Shown in pieces: positions 56,977 to 64,000 of a stretch of DNA of 64,000 nt; positions within the stretch are counted from its first letter, which is position 1; every line of letters starts with the position of its first letter. Below the pieces are notes generated by a model that saw only the letters and a program-made list of their open reading frames with translations, was not told where the DNA came from and ran no database searches. Source of the stretch: SH-MAG3 sp035461245. GTDB lineage: Bacteria > Gemmatimonadota > Gemmatimonadetes > Longimicrobiales > RSA9. Made by a program: the position numbers and the translations under genes. The stretch spans positions 1 to 64,000 of the forward strand of contig DATHVP010000057.1 of NCBI GenBank assembly GCA_035461245.1, written 5' to 3'.

Positions 56977-57432
56977 TTATCTGAAGATGTCAGCGGCAAA
57001 CTTCCGGAAATCCTGCGATGCGTCCTGCACGGCGCCCTCGAACTTCGCCGGATTCCAGATCTCCACCTTGTTGATGGCGCCCACCAGCAGCGCCTGACCG
57101 TCCAGCTCGGCCGCGGCCCGCAGCGTCGCGGGTATCAGGATCCGCCCCTGGCCGTCAGGCGTGACCTCCACGGCGTTCGACATCACACTCAGCACCCACA
57201 TCCGCGCCGATGGGTCCCGCATCATCTGCTCCATCCGGGACTCCACTTCCAGCCACGCCGCCTCCGGATACAGCGCCAGCGCCGGTGGGTACGCCTGCAC
57301 CAGGACGAAGCGCTGATCCGTCGCCTCCCGACGATACTGCGCCGGCAGGCTCAGACGCCCCTTCTCGTCCAGCTGGTGCTGGAAGCTCCCCAGGAACTTC
57401 CCTCCCCTCATCGGAGAGCGTGAACCCGCCAT
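56977..57432 (-). CDS. mraZ: Transcriptional regulator MraZ
   Basis: 151 residues from ATG 57432 (GAGGG four bases upstream); ATG 57411 (MRGGKFLGSF) gives 144 residues and a more usual N-terminus. Two AbrB-like swapped-hairpin domains carry the DxxGR signatures DEKGRLSLPAQYR and DGQGRILIPATLR. MraZ forms ring oligomers and represses its own dcw promoter in E. coli by binding GTGGG repeats, and such repeats lie just upstream here. First gene of the cluster. The frame open further upstream covers the promoter and is not coding. Confidence 0.93.
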   Translation of the reverse strand: MAGSRSPMRGGKFLGSFQHQLDEKGRLSLPAQYRREATDQRFVLVQAYPPALALYPEAAWLEVESRMEQMMRDPSARMWVLSVMSNAVEVTPDGQGRILIPATLRAAAELDGQALLVGAINKVEIWNPAKFEGAVQDASQDFRKFAADIFR

Positions 57433-57461
57433 TGACCCTCGCGCCGTTGCTCGCGCCCTTT

Positions 57462-57521
57462 CCCACCATTCCACCCCACTCCATCCCACTGCGCCCCACC
57501 AAAGTACCCCTGCCATCCCAC
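57462..57521 (-). promoter_or_regulatory. GTGGG boxes, putative MraZ operator
   Basis: On the minus strand GTGGG occurs at 57521-57517, 57499-57495, 57489-57485, 57479-57475 and 57466-57462. The middle three are in exact 10-bp register (GTGGG-N5-GTGGG-N5-GTGGG), the arrangement known for E. coli MraZ. The first box is inside the promoter spacer and the rest cover the predicted start. Confidence 0.75.
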
Positions 57522-57529
57522 CCGGTCAA
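57501..57529 (-). promoter_or_regulatory. Promoter of the dcw cluster
   Basis: Minus strand -35 TTGACC (57529-57524), 17-bp spacer, -10 TACTTT (57506-57501). Predicted start near 57494, a leader of about 60 nt to mraZ. Confidence 0.65.
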
Positions 57530-57579
57530 TAGTGTTGTTTGGGCCGGTCCTTGCACTGCCGCCGGGCAACGGAGGAGCA

Positions 57580-58497
57580 ATGTTGAAGCGATTCGCACAC
57601 GTGGTAGCGAAGCCGCCCCGAAGCAGGTCACAGCGGGAGGAGCTGGAGGGCGAGATAGCGGCCCTGCGGCAGGAAGGTCACGCCATATCGCTGCACTACG
57701 GCACCAGTACGGGCGACGCGGCCCGTCTGGCCAGGGAAGCGAGCGAGGCGGGCGCAGAGCTGGTGATTGCCGCCGGCGGAGACGGTACGATTAACGAGGT
57801 CGTGAACGGGCTGGTGGAGGCGGGTGGCGGCGCTGCTCTTGGTGTGGTGCCACTCGGCACGGCCAACGACTTCGCCCGGGGCCTGGGGTTGCCGCGGGAA
57901 CTGGCAGCAGCACTGCGGCTGGCCGTTGAGGGACGCCCACGCACGCTGGACGTAGCTCAGGTCAATGGCCACTGCTTCATCAACGTCTCCACTGGCGGCT
58001 TTGGCGCTGCTGCGACGCGAGCGGCGAACCGGACGGTGAAACGGCTGCTTGGACCGGTGGCGTACCTGGCCCGTGGCGCCCGGATGCTGGTGCGGTTCCA
58101 GCCGGCGCACGGTGTGTTCGAGGCGGACGGGCGGCAGGTCTACTCGGGCAGGTTCGTGTTCTTCGCCGTCGGCAACGCCAGCAGAACGGGGGGCGGCACA
58201 CCAGTGACGCCCCTGGCGGACCCCGGCGACGGGCGCCTGGACGTAGTCATTCTATGCGACGTCTCCCGCTTCCAGCTGCTGCGCATGCTGCCCCGTCTGC
58301 GGGCGGGCACGCACATGAGGAATCCATACGTGCTGTACATGCGGGCTCACCAGGTGACGGTGACGCTGGGCGCACCGGCTCGGATCAACGCTGACGGCGA
58401 GGCCGTGGAGGGTCAGGAGTTCCGGTACTCAGTGCTGACGAACGGGCTGAACGTGGTGGGAGCCATGGATGAGGCGGACAAAGACCCGGACGATTGA
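57580..58497 (+). CDS. Diacylglycerol kinase-family lipid kinase
   Basis: 305 residues from ATG 57580, fixed by GGAGGA at 57571-57576. The nucleotide motif IAAGGDGTINEVVNG (Gly66-Thr70) and VPLGTANDFARGLGLP match the DagK/YegS/BmrU family, and NADGEAVEG sits in the C-terminal beta-sandwich. The N-terminal NP-x-SG motif usual in this fold is absent; the protein begins RFAHVVAKPPRSRSQ. It could phosphorylate diacylglycerol or another lipid; substrate not determined. Divergent from mraZ. Confidence 0.85.
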   Translation: MLKRFAHVVAKPPRSRSQREELEGEIAALRQEGHAISLHYGTSTGDAARLAREASEAGAELVIAAGGDGTINEVVNGLVEAGGGAALGVVPLGTANDFARGLGLPRELAAALRLAVEGRPRTLDVAQVNGHCFINVSTGGFGAAATRAANRTVKRLLGPVAYLARGARMLVRFQPAHGVFEADGRQVYSGRFVFFAVGNASRTGGGTPVTPLADPGDGRLDVVILCDVSRFQLLRMLPRLRAGTHMRNPYVLYMRAHQVTVTLGAPARINADGEAVEGQEFRYSVLTNGLNVVGAMDEADKDPDD

Positions 58498-58550
58498 CGA
58501 GCGCGGCCTGTAGCACAGGGCACTCGCGGTTAATGGAGATGCGGTAAACA

Positions 58551-58612
58551 CCGAACCGGGCCGCCCCCTGGGGGAACGACCCGGTCGGTCCTGCTCTTCG
58601 GGATGGAAGAGC
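58551..58612. terminator. Two hairpins between the lipid kinase and the TPR gene
   Basis: Hairpin 1: ACCGGG (58555-58560) with CCCGGT (58580-58585), extended by CCG/CGG and an inner CCCC/GGGG. Hairpin 2: GCTCTTC (58593-58599) with GAAGAGC (58606-58612). Both are in the 133-bp convergent gap. No long T runs. Confidence 0.5.
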
Positions 58613-58630
58613 GATGCTACTTCACTGGCA

Positions 58631-60343
58631 TTACCGGCCGGCGCGGATCAGCGCGTCGGCGATCTCCATGAACTGATCGATGTTGCCCAGCAGCTGCGTC
58701 CGGCTGGAGGCCTGCTGCTGATACGCCGTTGCTCCCTGCAGCAGCGTCCGGGCCTCCTCCAGCATCGGGCGTGCCCGACGGGCCGTAGCCGCGCTGGCGT
58801 TGTCCGTCAGCAGCGGGCGTGCCTGCTCGAACAGCGCGTAGCCGTGGAAGAAGTTGGCCATGGCCCGGGACAGGTCCGAGCGGCCGATCTCCCGCGCGGC
58901 GTTGAAGGCCGCAATGGCCTGGTCGTAGCGGCGCGCCTGCGAGTGCTGGTAGCCGGTCTGCGAGATCCGCTGCGAGATGTTCTCCACCACCTCAGGCGCA
59001 ACTCCGCCCGCCCGGACTGTGGCCACGACATCCGAGATGCGCCCCGCCTCCAGCAGCATCACCGCCTTGCGGGCAGCCACGTTCGGCATGTCCGGGTTGA
59101 TCTGCTGCGCCCGGTCGAACGCCTGGAGTGCCTCGTCCAGCCGCTCCGCCTTCGCCAGCGCGTCCGCGTAGACCATCCACGTCTGCGCATCGTCCGCGTT
59201 CCGCTGCGTGGCCATCTGGCCGTACCGCAGGGCCTCGTTCGTGTTGCCCAGCTGGCTGTGCGCCATCATCATGTTGCGATACACGGTCACGTCCAGCGAG
59301 TCGCCGCGCACCTGAATGGCCGTGTCGTAATGACGGATCGCCGTCTCGAAGAAGCGCCGGGCTTCCTCCTGCGTGCCGTTGGCCGGCCCCGACGCCTCCG
59401 CACGACGCAGACCCGCGTTCATGGCGAAGTGACCCGCGTATTCCACCATCATGCCGCTGGCCTCGCCGGCGTCGATGACACCTTCCAGCAGGCGCAATGC
59501 GCCGGCGGGGTCACCTGCGTTGGCCAGGTCCGTGGCGATCTTGAGGCGGACCTCTTCGCTGCCCGGGTTCAGCTCCAGGTACTGGGCAAAGTAGGCCTGC
59601 GACTCGTCCGACCGTCCGAACTGCGCCGTCAGGATGCCGGCGTGCAGCATGGCGTCCTGGTTCATCGGATCGATCTCCAGGACCTGCTCGAACGCCGCCA
59701 GGGCCTCTTCCGGACGGTCCAGGTTTACCAGCGCAGAGCCCCGGCCATACAGGCCCGTGATGGAGCGGGGATTGAGCTGGACGGCCTCGTTACAGCGCGC
59801 CAGCGCCTGTTCCCAGTTCTGGCTCTCCAGGTCCTCGTTGCACGTCACGATCAGCGACAGCTGGCGCGTGTAGTTGCCGAACGACTGCACCACCTGCTGC
59901 GCCGCCTGCTGCGGGTTCTCCATAACGAAGGGCGGAACCTCGTAGCTGTCACCGCCGCCCACCGGGTAGAAGTCCGCCGTCACCTGTCCGGTCTGCTCGT
60001 TGACCGTGCCGCACAGGACCAGGCCAACGTCCACCTGCTGCGCCAGCTGGCGCCACTCGATGCAGCCCATCTCGTTCTGGTTCAGGCCGAACCGGCGAAC
60101 CGCGTCACGAATGGGACGGTCCTCCGCCGGCGCGTGCGTCACCATTTCGTTGATGTGGCGCTTCACGTCGCTGGCGATCCGCTCGCCAGTACGCGAGCGC
60201 GGATTGTCTTCCACCTGGAAGTTGGGAACGAGCACGCGCATGCGCGCGCTCTGCGCCTCGGCCGCCGTGCTGCCGACGACCAGCGCACCGGCCGCAAGGG
60301 TAAGTGCCGATGCCAGCTTACGGGGGTTGAGCAAACGTGCCAT
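58631..60343 (-). CDS. Secreted tetratricopeptide-repeat protein
   Basis: 570 residues from ATG 60343 (MARLLNPRKLASALTLAAG), preferred because GGAG lies 9 nt upstream; ATG 60358 is the alternative. Signal peptide cleaved near AEAQS. Residues about 20-150 form a separate domain with RMRVLVPNFQVEDN and LVLCGTVNEQTGQV, resembling the CsgG/TolB-like N-domains paired with TPRs. At least six TPRs follow (e.g. ALARCNEAVQLNPRSITGLYG, EALAAFEQVLEIDPMNQDAM). Likely a periplasmic or outer-membrane scaffold. Its own promoter lies far upstream, giving a leader of about 160 nt. Confidence 0.8.
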   Translation of the reverse strand: MARLLNPRKLASALTLAAGALVVGSTAAEAQSARMRVLVPNFQVEDNPRSRTGERIASDVKRHINEMVTHAPAEDRPIRDAVRRFGLNQNEMGCIEWRQLAQQVDVGLVLCGTVNEQTGQVTADFYPVGGGDSYEVPPFVMENPQQAAQQVVQSFGNYTRQLSLIVTCNEDLESQNWEQALARCNEAVQLNPRSITGLYGRGSALVNLDRPEEALAAFEQVLEIDPMNQDAMLHAGILTAQFGRSDESQAYFAQYLELNPGSEEVRLKIATDLANAGDPAGALRLLEGVIDAGEASGMMVEYAGHFAMNAGLRRAEASGPANGTQEEARRFFETAIRHYDTAIQVRGDSLDVTVYRNMMMAHSQLGNTNEALRYGQMATQRNADDAQTWMVYADALAKAERLDEALQAFDRAQQINPDMPNVAARKAVMLLEAGRISDVVATVRAGGVAPEVVENISQRISQTGYQHSQARRYDQAIAAFNAAREIGRSDLSRAMANFFHGYALFEQARPLLTDNASAATARRARPMLEEARTLLQGATAYQQQASSRTQLLGNIDQFMEIADALIRAGR

Positions 60344-60511
60344 CTCTCGGTTCTCCATCCCGAAGGAACCCTGTGCCGCCCGGGGCGAGCGGCATACGTA
60401 TTAAATGAAACACTGCCGACACCGGAAAGTTCGCCACCACAGCAGCTTGGCGAGTTCCGGTCAGCAGGTGGTACTCTGCGATCCCGAGAAAGTTTCGGTC
60501 AGAATCCGGCC

Positions 60512-60540
60512 AAAGTACCCGAACCACCGCGCGGGTGCAA
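60512..60540 (-). promoter_or_regulatory. Promoter of the TPR gene
   Basis: Minus strand -35 TTGCAC (60540-60535), 17-bp spacer, -10 TACTTT (60517-60512). Predicted start near 60505, so the leader to the ATG at 60343 would be about 160 nt. An AT-richer patch at 60400-60412 could hold a second promoter. Confidence 0.5.
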
Positions 60541-60615
60541 GTATCGCACCCTTCAGGGAACACGCCTTGCACCCTCCCCGCCAGCCGTGTTCACATTACC
60601 GGAGGATTCTGCCAG

Positions 60616-61065
60616 ATGAACAGCTCTCTCACCGAGCAGGCCCGCTGCCTTACCCACAGGGTCGCCAGTCTCACCGGCGACCCCGCCATGGAACGTCGCC
60701 ATGAGGAACTCATGGAATGGGCCGAGGCCGAACTGGGCATGGATCGGGAGTACGCAGAACAGATGTACGCGCTGGCCGAGGAGGAACAGTTGCCACCAGT
60801 ATACGCACTGCTGCTGGTGCATTGCGGGATCGGTGTACAGGAGCTGGAGGAGCCGGAGCAGGATGCGGACGAGGCCGCGCACCAGGCGGCACCGCCCGAG
60901 TGGGTCGAAACAGAGCGGGTCGAGCTCGAGGACGTGGCCATGGAACGTCGGCTGCGGACGACGTTCCGTCGGTTTCGTGGTCAGATGGAATCGGCCGGCA
61001 CACCGGCGGCGGCGGTGGCGGCGTTCCTGGCGGAGACGGACGTAGGCCCGGTGCGGCTGCGCTGA
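60616..61065 (+). CDS. Hypothetical acidic protein
   Basis: 149 residues from ATG 60616, with GGAGGA 10 nt upstream; the frame extends back to 60535 without support. Strongly acidic (LMEWAEAELGMDREYAEQMY, LEEPEQDADEA), helical, no signal peptide, one Cys in LLVHCGIG. No family recognised. Cytosolic by prediction. It is convergent with the small membrane protein downstream. Confidence 0.6.
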   Translation: MNSSLTEQARCLTHRVASLTGDPAMERRHEELMEWAEAELGMDREYAEQMYALAEEEQLPPVYALLLVHCGIGVQELEEPEQDADEAAHQAAPPEWVETERVELEDVAMERRLRTTFRRFRGQMESAGTPAAAVAAFLAETDVGPVRLR

Positions 61066-61107
61066 TGGAGCGGGGTCCGGCAGCGCCCTTACCGCACTGA
61101 GGCCTGG

Positions 61108-61395
61108 TCAGCTGCGCGGCAGCGTACCGGCGGGTGCGCGGCCGCGGACCCGCCGCCGGGGCGGCGATGCGACGAGGCGCTCAGTGAAATCGAGGCGCTC
61201 CTCCATCATATCCATGCGTCGGGACATGTGCTCCATGAGTCCGATCATGCGGGCGGTGGCAGCCTCGTCGCCACGGACGGTGGTACGCTCCCGCGTCATC
61301 GCCTCGAGGAGGCCTCCTACCTTCTTCGAGATCGGCCGGAGAATGAGCACGGCGGCGACGGACATGAAAAACGTGATGGGAATGAGCGCTTCCAC
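61108..61395 (-). CDS. Small membrane protein with coiled coil
   Basis: 95 residues, GTG start with GGAGG seven bases upstream. An N-terminal membrane helix (ALIPITFFMSVAAVLIL) is followed by a Met-rich amphipathic helix (ARMIGLMEHMSRRMDMMEER) and a basic C-terminus (PPRRRVRGRAP). The topology recalls PspB-like phage-shock proteins, but similarity is too weak to name it. No pspA or pspC is nearby. Confidence 0.65.
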   Translation of the reverse strand: MEALIPITFFMSVAAVLILRPISKKVGGLLEAMTRERTTVRGDEAATARMIGLMEHMSRRMDMMEERLDFTERLVASPPRRRVRGRAPAGTLPRS

Positions 61396-61553
61396 GGTGA
61401 TCCTCCGGTCGGTGTACTGGCCGCGCCCTGGCGGCGTCTGCCCACCCTACGCAGGGACGGGCCGGCGCGTTTCAGGCAGAGGTCGACGTGACCGGGCCGG
61501 CCGGCGGTCGGACTAGCTCGGGTGGCCTCGCGCACGCTCTTGAGGAGGAAGGG

Positions 61554-62429
61554 TTGACACCGGACGGACCCGGGCGAGCCGCGCCCCTGCTCAGCCAGGG
61601 TCTTCGCTACATGGTGGCCGGCGCGTTCTTCTTCAGCGTCATGAGTCTGCTGGTGAAGGTGGCGGGACAGCGCCTGCCCAGCCAGCAGATCGTACTGGCC
61701 CGCTCCGTAATCATGCTCGTACTGGCGTGGACGACGCTGCGACGACTGCGCATCCCTGCGCTGGGCACGCGCCGGCGACTTCTGCTGCTGCGCGGGCTGC
61801 TGGGTTTCGGTGCCCTCAGCTGCTTCTACTTCGCGCTGGTGCACCTGCCCCTGGCCGAGGCCACGGTACTGCAGTACACGAACCCTGCCTTCGCGGCGGT
61901 GTTCGCCATTTTCGTGCTGGGGGAGTCCATGCGGCGGCGGGAAGTCCTGTCCGTGCTGCTGAGCCTGCTGGGGGTGTTGCTCGTGGCGCGCCCGGCAGTC
62001 CTCTTCGGGGGCAGCGCGGCGCTGGATCCGGTGGCGGTCAGCGTGGGCCTGCTGGGCGCAGTATTGTCCGCGGCGGCATATGTCGTCGTGCGGATGCTCG
62101 GGTCGGAGCATCACATGGTGGTCATATTGTGGTTTGCACTGATCAGCACCCTCGGGTCCATTCCCGCTGCGGCCATCCAGGCCATTGCACCGACGCCGCT
62201 GGAGTGGCTGGTACTGCTGGGCGTGGGTGTCGCCACGCACGCCGGCCAGATCTACATGACACGCGGGCTGCACCTGGAGCGAGCGGGCCGGGCCACTGCG
62301 ACAGGGCTGGTCCAGATCGTCTTTGCCGCCGCCTGGGGCGTCCTCATCTTCGGCGACCTGCCCGGCCTTTCGGGCATGGCGGGCGCTCTCCTCGTCATCA
62401 GCGGGGTCCTGCTGCTGGGCAGGGGCTGA
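61554..62429 (+). CDS. EamA/DMT-family transporter
   Basis: 291 residues from TTG 61554, chosen because GAGGAGGAAGGG ends directly before it; a GTG at 61488 would add 22 non-conserved residues. Ten membrane helices in two EamA repeats: the first starts YMVAGAFFFSVMSLLVKVAG and contains YTNPAFAAVFAIFVLGE; the second contains GLVQIVFAAAWGVLIFGD. Drug/metabolite transporter superfamily, usually exporters of amino acids or similar small molecules. Substrate unknown. It overlaps no neighbour; thyX follows after 81 bp. Confidence 0.86.
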   Translation: MTPDGPGRAAPLLSQGLRYMVAGAFFFSVMSLLVKVAGQRLPSQQIVLARSVIMLVLAWTTLRRLRIPALGTRRRLLLLRGLLGFGALSCFYFALVHLPLAEATVLQYTNPAFAAVFAIFVLGESMRRREVLSVLLSLLGVLLVARPAVLFGGSAALDPVAVSVGLLGAVLSAAAYVVVRMLGSEHHMVVILWFALISTLGSIPAAAIQAIAPTPLEWLVLLGVGVATHAGQIYMTRGLHLERAGRATATGLVQIVFAAAWGVLIFGDLPGLSGMAGALLVISGVLLLGRG

Positions 62430-62510
62430 ACCCGACACGGCCGTGGGTATTCCACCGCTTGCCCGAGGTGCCGACGGCGCTTCTATTGCACGCGACGCCC
62501 ACGGCCACCG

Positions 62511-63512
62511 ATGAGGAGCATGGAAACCAGGCGACCCACGAACCCCGCTGCGGAGGAAATCCTCGGCCAGTACTTCCCGGTACTCGACCACGGCTTCGTC
62601 GCCCTGGTTGACTACATGGGTTCCGACGAGAGTATCGAGCGCGCTGCCCGCGTCAGCTACGGCTACGGCACTCGCCATTCCAGCCGGACACGCGGCCTCA
62701 TCCGCTACCTGCGCCGTCACCGGCACACGACACCCAGCGAGATGGTCGAGCTGAAGTTCCACTGTGCGATGCCCATGTTCGTGGCCCGTCAGTGGATCCG
62801 CCATCGCACCGCGAACGTCAACGAGTACAGCGGCCGCTACTCGCTCATGCCGCTGCTGTTCTACACGCCCGCGTCGGCGGATTTCGCGTTACAGAGCCCG
62901 CAGAACAACCAGGGGCGCGCGGACACGACGGCGGACCCGGCCCTGTACGCTGAGGCAGTGGCCCGGTGGGAACGGCTGCGTGCGGAGGCGTCAGAATTGT
63001 ACGGCTGGCTGGTAAGTGAGGACGTCGCCCGGGAACTGGCCCGCATCGAGCTGCCGCTCTCCATGTATACGCAGTGGTACTGGAAGATCGACCTGCACAA
63101 CCTGCTGCACTTCCTCACGCTGCGGGTAGACCCGCACGCCCAGCTGGAGATCCGCCGGTATGCCGAGGTCATGGCGGGCATGGTCAGGCGCGTGGCGCCC
63201 ATGGCGTTCGAGGCGTGGCTGGACTACGACGTGTGCGGCACCCACCTGAGCCGCGGCGAACTGGATGCCGTGCGCCAACTCGTGGATGTAGCCGGCGATG
63301 GCGTTGCTGCTCGGGACGGCACGCGGCTGGGCGCCGAGGCGCTTGCGGGCTTCGACCTGTCGGGCCGGGAGGTGCGCGAACTGCTGGAGAAGCTGCGGCC
63401 GGCGTCGCGACCCGACTTCGAACTGGACCTGGCGACCATGCGGCCGCCGGAAGAGATCGAGGCGCTCATGAGCGCCGCCGTCCCGCAGGTGGAAAGGAAG
63501 CCGGCAGAGTAA
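62511..63512 (+). CDS. thyX: FAD-dependent thymidylate synthase
   Basis: 333 residues from ATG 62511; the ATG at 62520 (METRRPTNP) is equally possible. Methylates dUMP to dTMP with methylene-THF and NADPH. The ThyX signature RHR-x7-S is complete: Arg97-His98-Arg99 to Ser107 in WIRHRTANVNEYSGRYS. Longer than the 220-250 residue classical enzymes; C-terminal residues from about 240 are extra. No folate-pathway neighbours. Confidence 0.93.
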   Translation: MRSMETRRPTNPAAEEILGQYFPVLDHGFVALVDYMGSDESIERAARVSYGYGTRHSSRTRGLIRYLRRHRHTTPSEMVELKFHCAMPMFVARQWIRHRTANVNEYSGRYSLMPLLFYTPASADFALQSPQNNQGRADTTADPALYAEAVARWERLRAEASELYGWLVSEDVARELARIELPLSMYTQWYWKIDLHNLLHFLTLRVDPHAQLEIRRYAEVMAGMVRRVAPMAFEAWLDYDVCGTHLSRGELDAVRQLVDVAGDGVAARDGTRLGAEALAGFDLSGREVRELLEKLRPASRPDFELDLATMRPPEEIEALMSAAVPQVERKPAE

Positions 63513-63540
63513 TGGCGCCGCGGGGTGCCCGGAGAGATAC

Positions 63541-64000
63541 ATGATAGTCATCATCGGTGGCGGCATCAGCGGACTTGCGCTGGCGCACCACCTGTCGGCA
63601 AGAGGCACGCCGTACGTCCTGCTGGAGGCATCATCGCGGGTGGGCGGCGTCATGCGCAGCGGGCGGGTCCAGGGGCACCTGCTGGAGTGGGGCCCCCAGC
63701 GAGGCCGGCTCACACGCGAGTTCGCCGAGCTGGTGGACGGCTATGGCATCCGGCAGGAACTGATCACGGCCCCGACGGACCTGCCGCTGTTCGTGTTCCG
63801 GCGCGGCCGGCTGCGGCAGGTCCCCTTCTCCGTCGGCGCGTTCCTCAGGTCCGACCTGCTGCCATGGTCGTCCAAGCTGCGGCTGGCCCTGGAACCGCTT
63901 ACCGCTGGCGCCCGCGATGACGAGTCCGTGGCCGACTACTTCATTCGCAAGATCGGGCGCGAGGCCTATGAGAGCCTCGTCGGTCCCCTGTACGGTGGCC
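63541..64000 (+). CDS. hemY: Protoporphyrinogen oxidase, HemY type (3' truncated)
   Basis: 153 codons before the window ends, starting ATG 63541 with GGAGAG five bases upstream. FAD-binding dinucleotide fold MIVIIGGGISGLALAHHL, acidic residue in VLLEASSRVGG, then FRRGRLRQVPFSV and ESVADYFIRKIGREAYESLV-type sequence seen in PPOX/HemY. Oxidises protoporphyrinogen or coproporphyrinogen in haem synthesis. The usual GPNSF after the FAD region reads GPQRG. A related amine oxidase is possible but less likely. Confidence 0.78.
   Translation, partial: MIVIIGGGISGLALAHHLSARGTPYVLLEASSRVGGVMRSGRVQGHLLEWGPQRGRLTREFAELVDGYGIRQELITAPTDLPLFVFRRGRLRQVPFSVGAFLRSDLLPWSSKLRLALEPLTAGARDDESVADYFIRKIGREAYESLVGPLYGG

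Noticed and set aside
57433..57516. Upstream extension of mraZ
   Set aside because: It would translate the promoter and GTGGG boxes into a Trp/Gly-rich peptide not found in MraZ proteins.

Overview
The window is a gene-dense, very GC-rich piece of a bacterial chromosome. The cell envelope looks diderm: there is a TonB-dependent outer-membrane barrel, a second barrel protein, several lipoproteins and meso-DAP-type MurE. Gene content and style (Oar-like receptor, ThyX, PurSQL, pyruvate phosphate dikinase, a long dcw cluster) would fit Gemmatimonadota or a neighbouring phylum. That placement is inference; no rRNA or tRNA gene is present to test it. No prophage, transposase, CRISPR array or recognisable defence system was seen.

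Layout. 1-9356 (+): a truncated HtrA-type protease runs into a de novo purine operon, purB-purC-pssA-purS-purQ-purL-purF, mostly with 1-4 nt overlaps. A phospholipid gene (pssA) sits inside it, and a tandem palindromic array plus a UUCG hairpin sits before purF. 9456-10795 (-): a methyltransferase and a lipoprotein. 11224-18531 (+): ppdK, a lipoprotein carrying two fused nucleotidase units, and adenosine deaminase. 18619-21858 (-): an Oar/TonB-type receptor. 22247-27627 (-): miaB, comEC, a mini HExxH protein and fbp. 27700-31653 (-): a tightly overlapping operon alr-cdd-lipoprotein-barrel protein, divergent from mazG (+). 32928-34226 (-): asnS. 34384-37534 (-): ftsY-recG. 37600-39591 (-): a VWA-like membrane protein.

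39731-57432 (-) is a classical division and cell-wall cluster: mraZ-rsmH-ftsL-ftsI-murE-murF-mraY-murD-ftsW-murG-murC-ftsQ-ftsA-ftsZ, followed by an M23 peptidase and two successive terminators. Most junctions are ATGA-type overlaps. murB and ddl are missing. Its leader holds a promoter overlapping GTGGG boxes in 10-bp register, as expected for MraZ autoregulation. 57580-64000: a diacylglycerol-kinase-like gene, a secreted TPR protein (-), two small unknowns, an EamA transporter, thyX and the start of a hemY-type protoporphyrinogen oxidase.

The most unusual material is intergenic. At least four unrelated short tandem-repeat families lie between housekeeping genes, some touching stop codons, promoters or terminators. 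Three genes have terminator-like hairpins almost directly against their start codons. Several promoters can be read from sequence, including an overlapping divergent pair that predicts a leaderless or nearly leaderless mazG mRNA.
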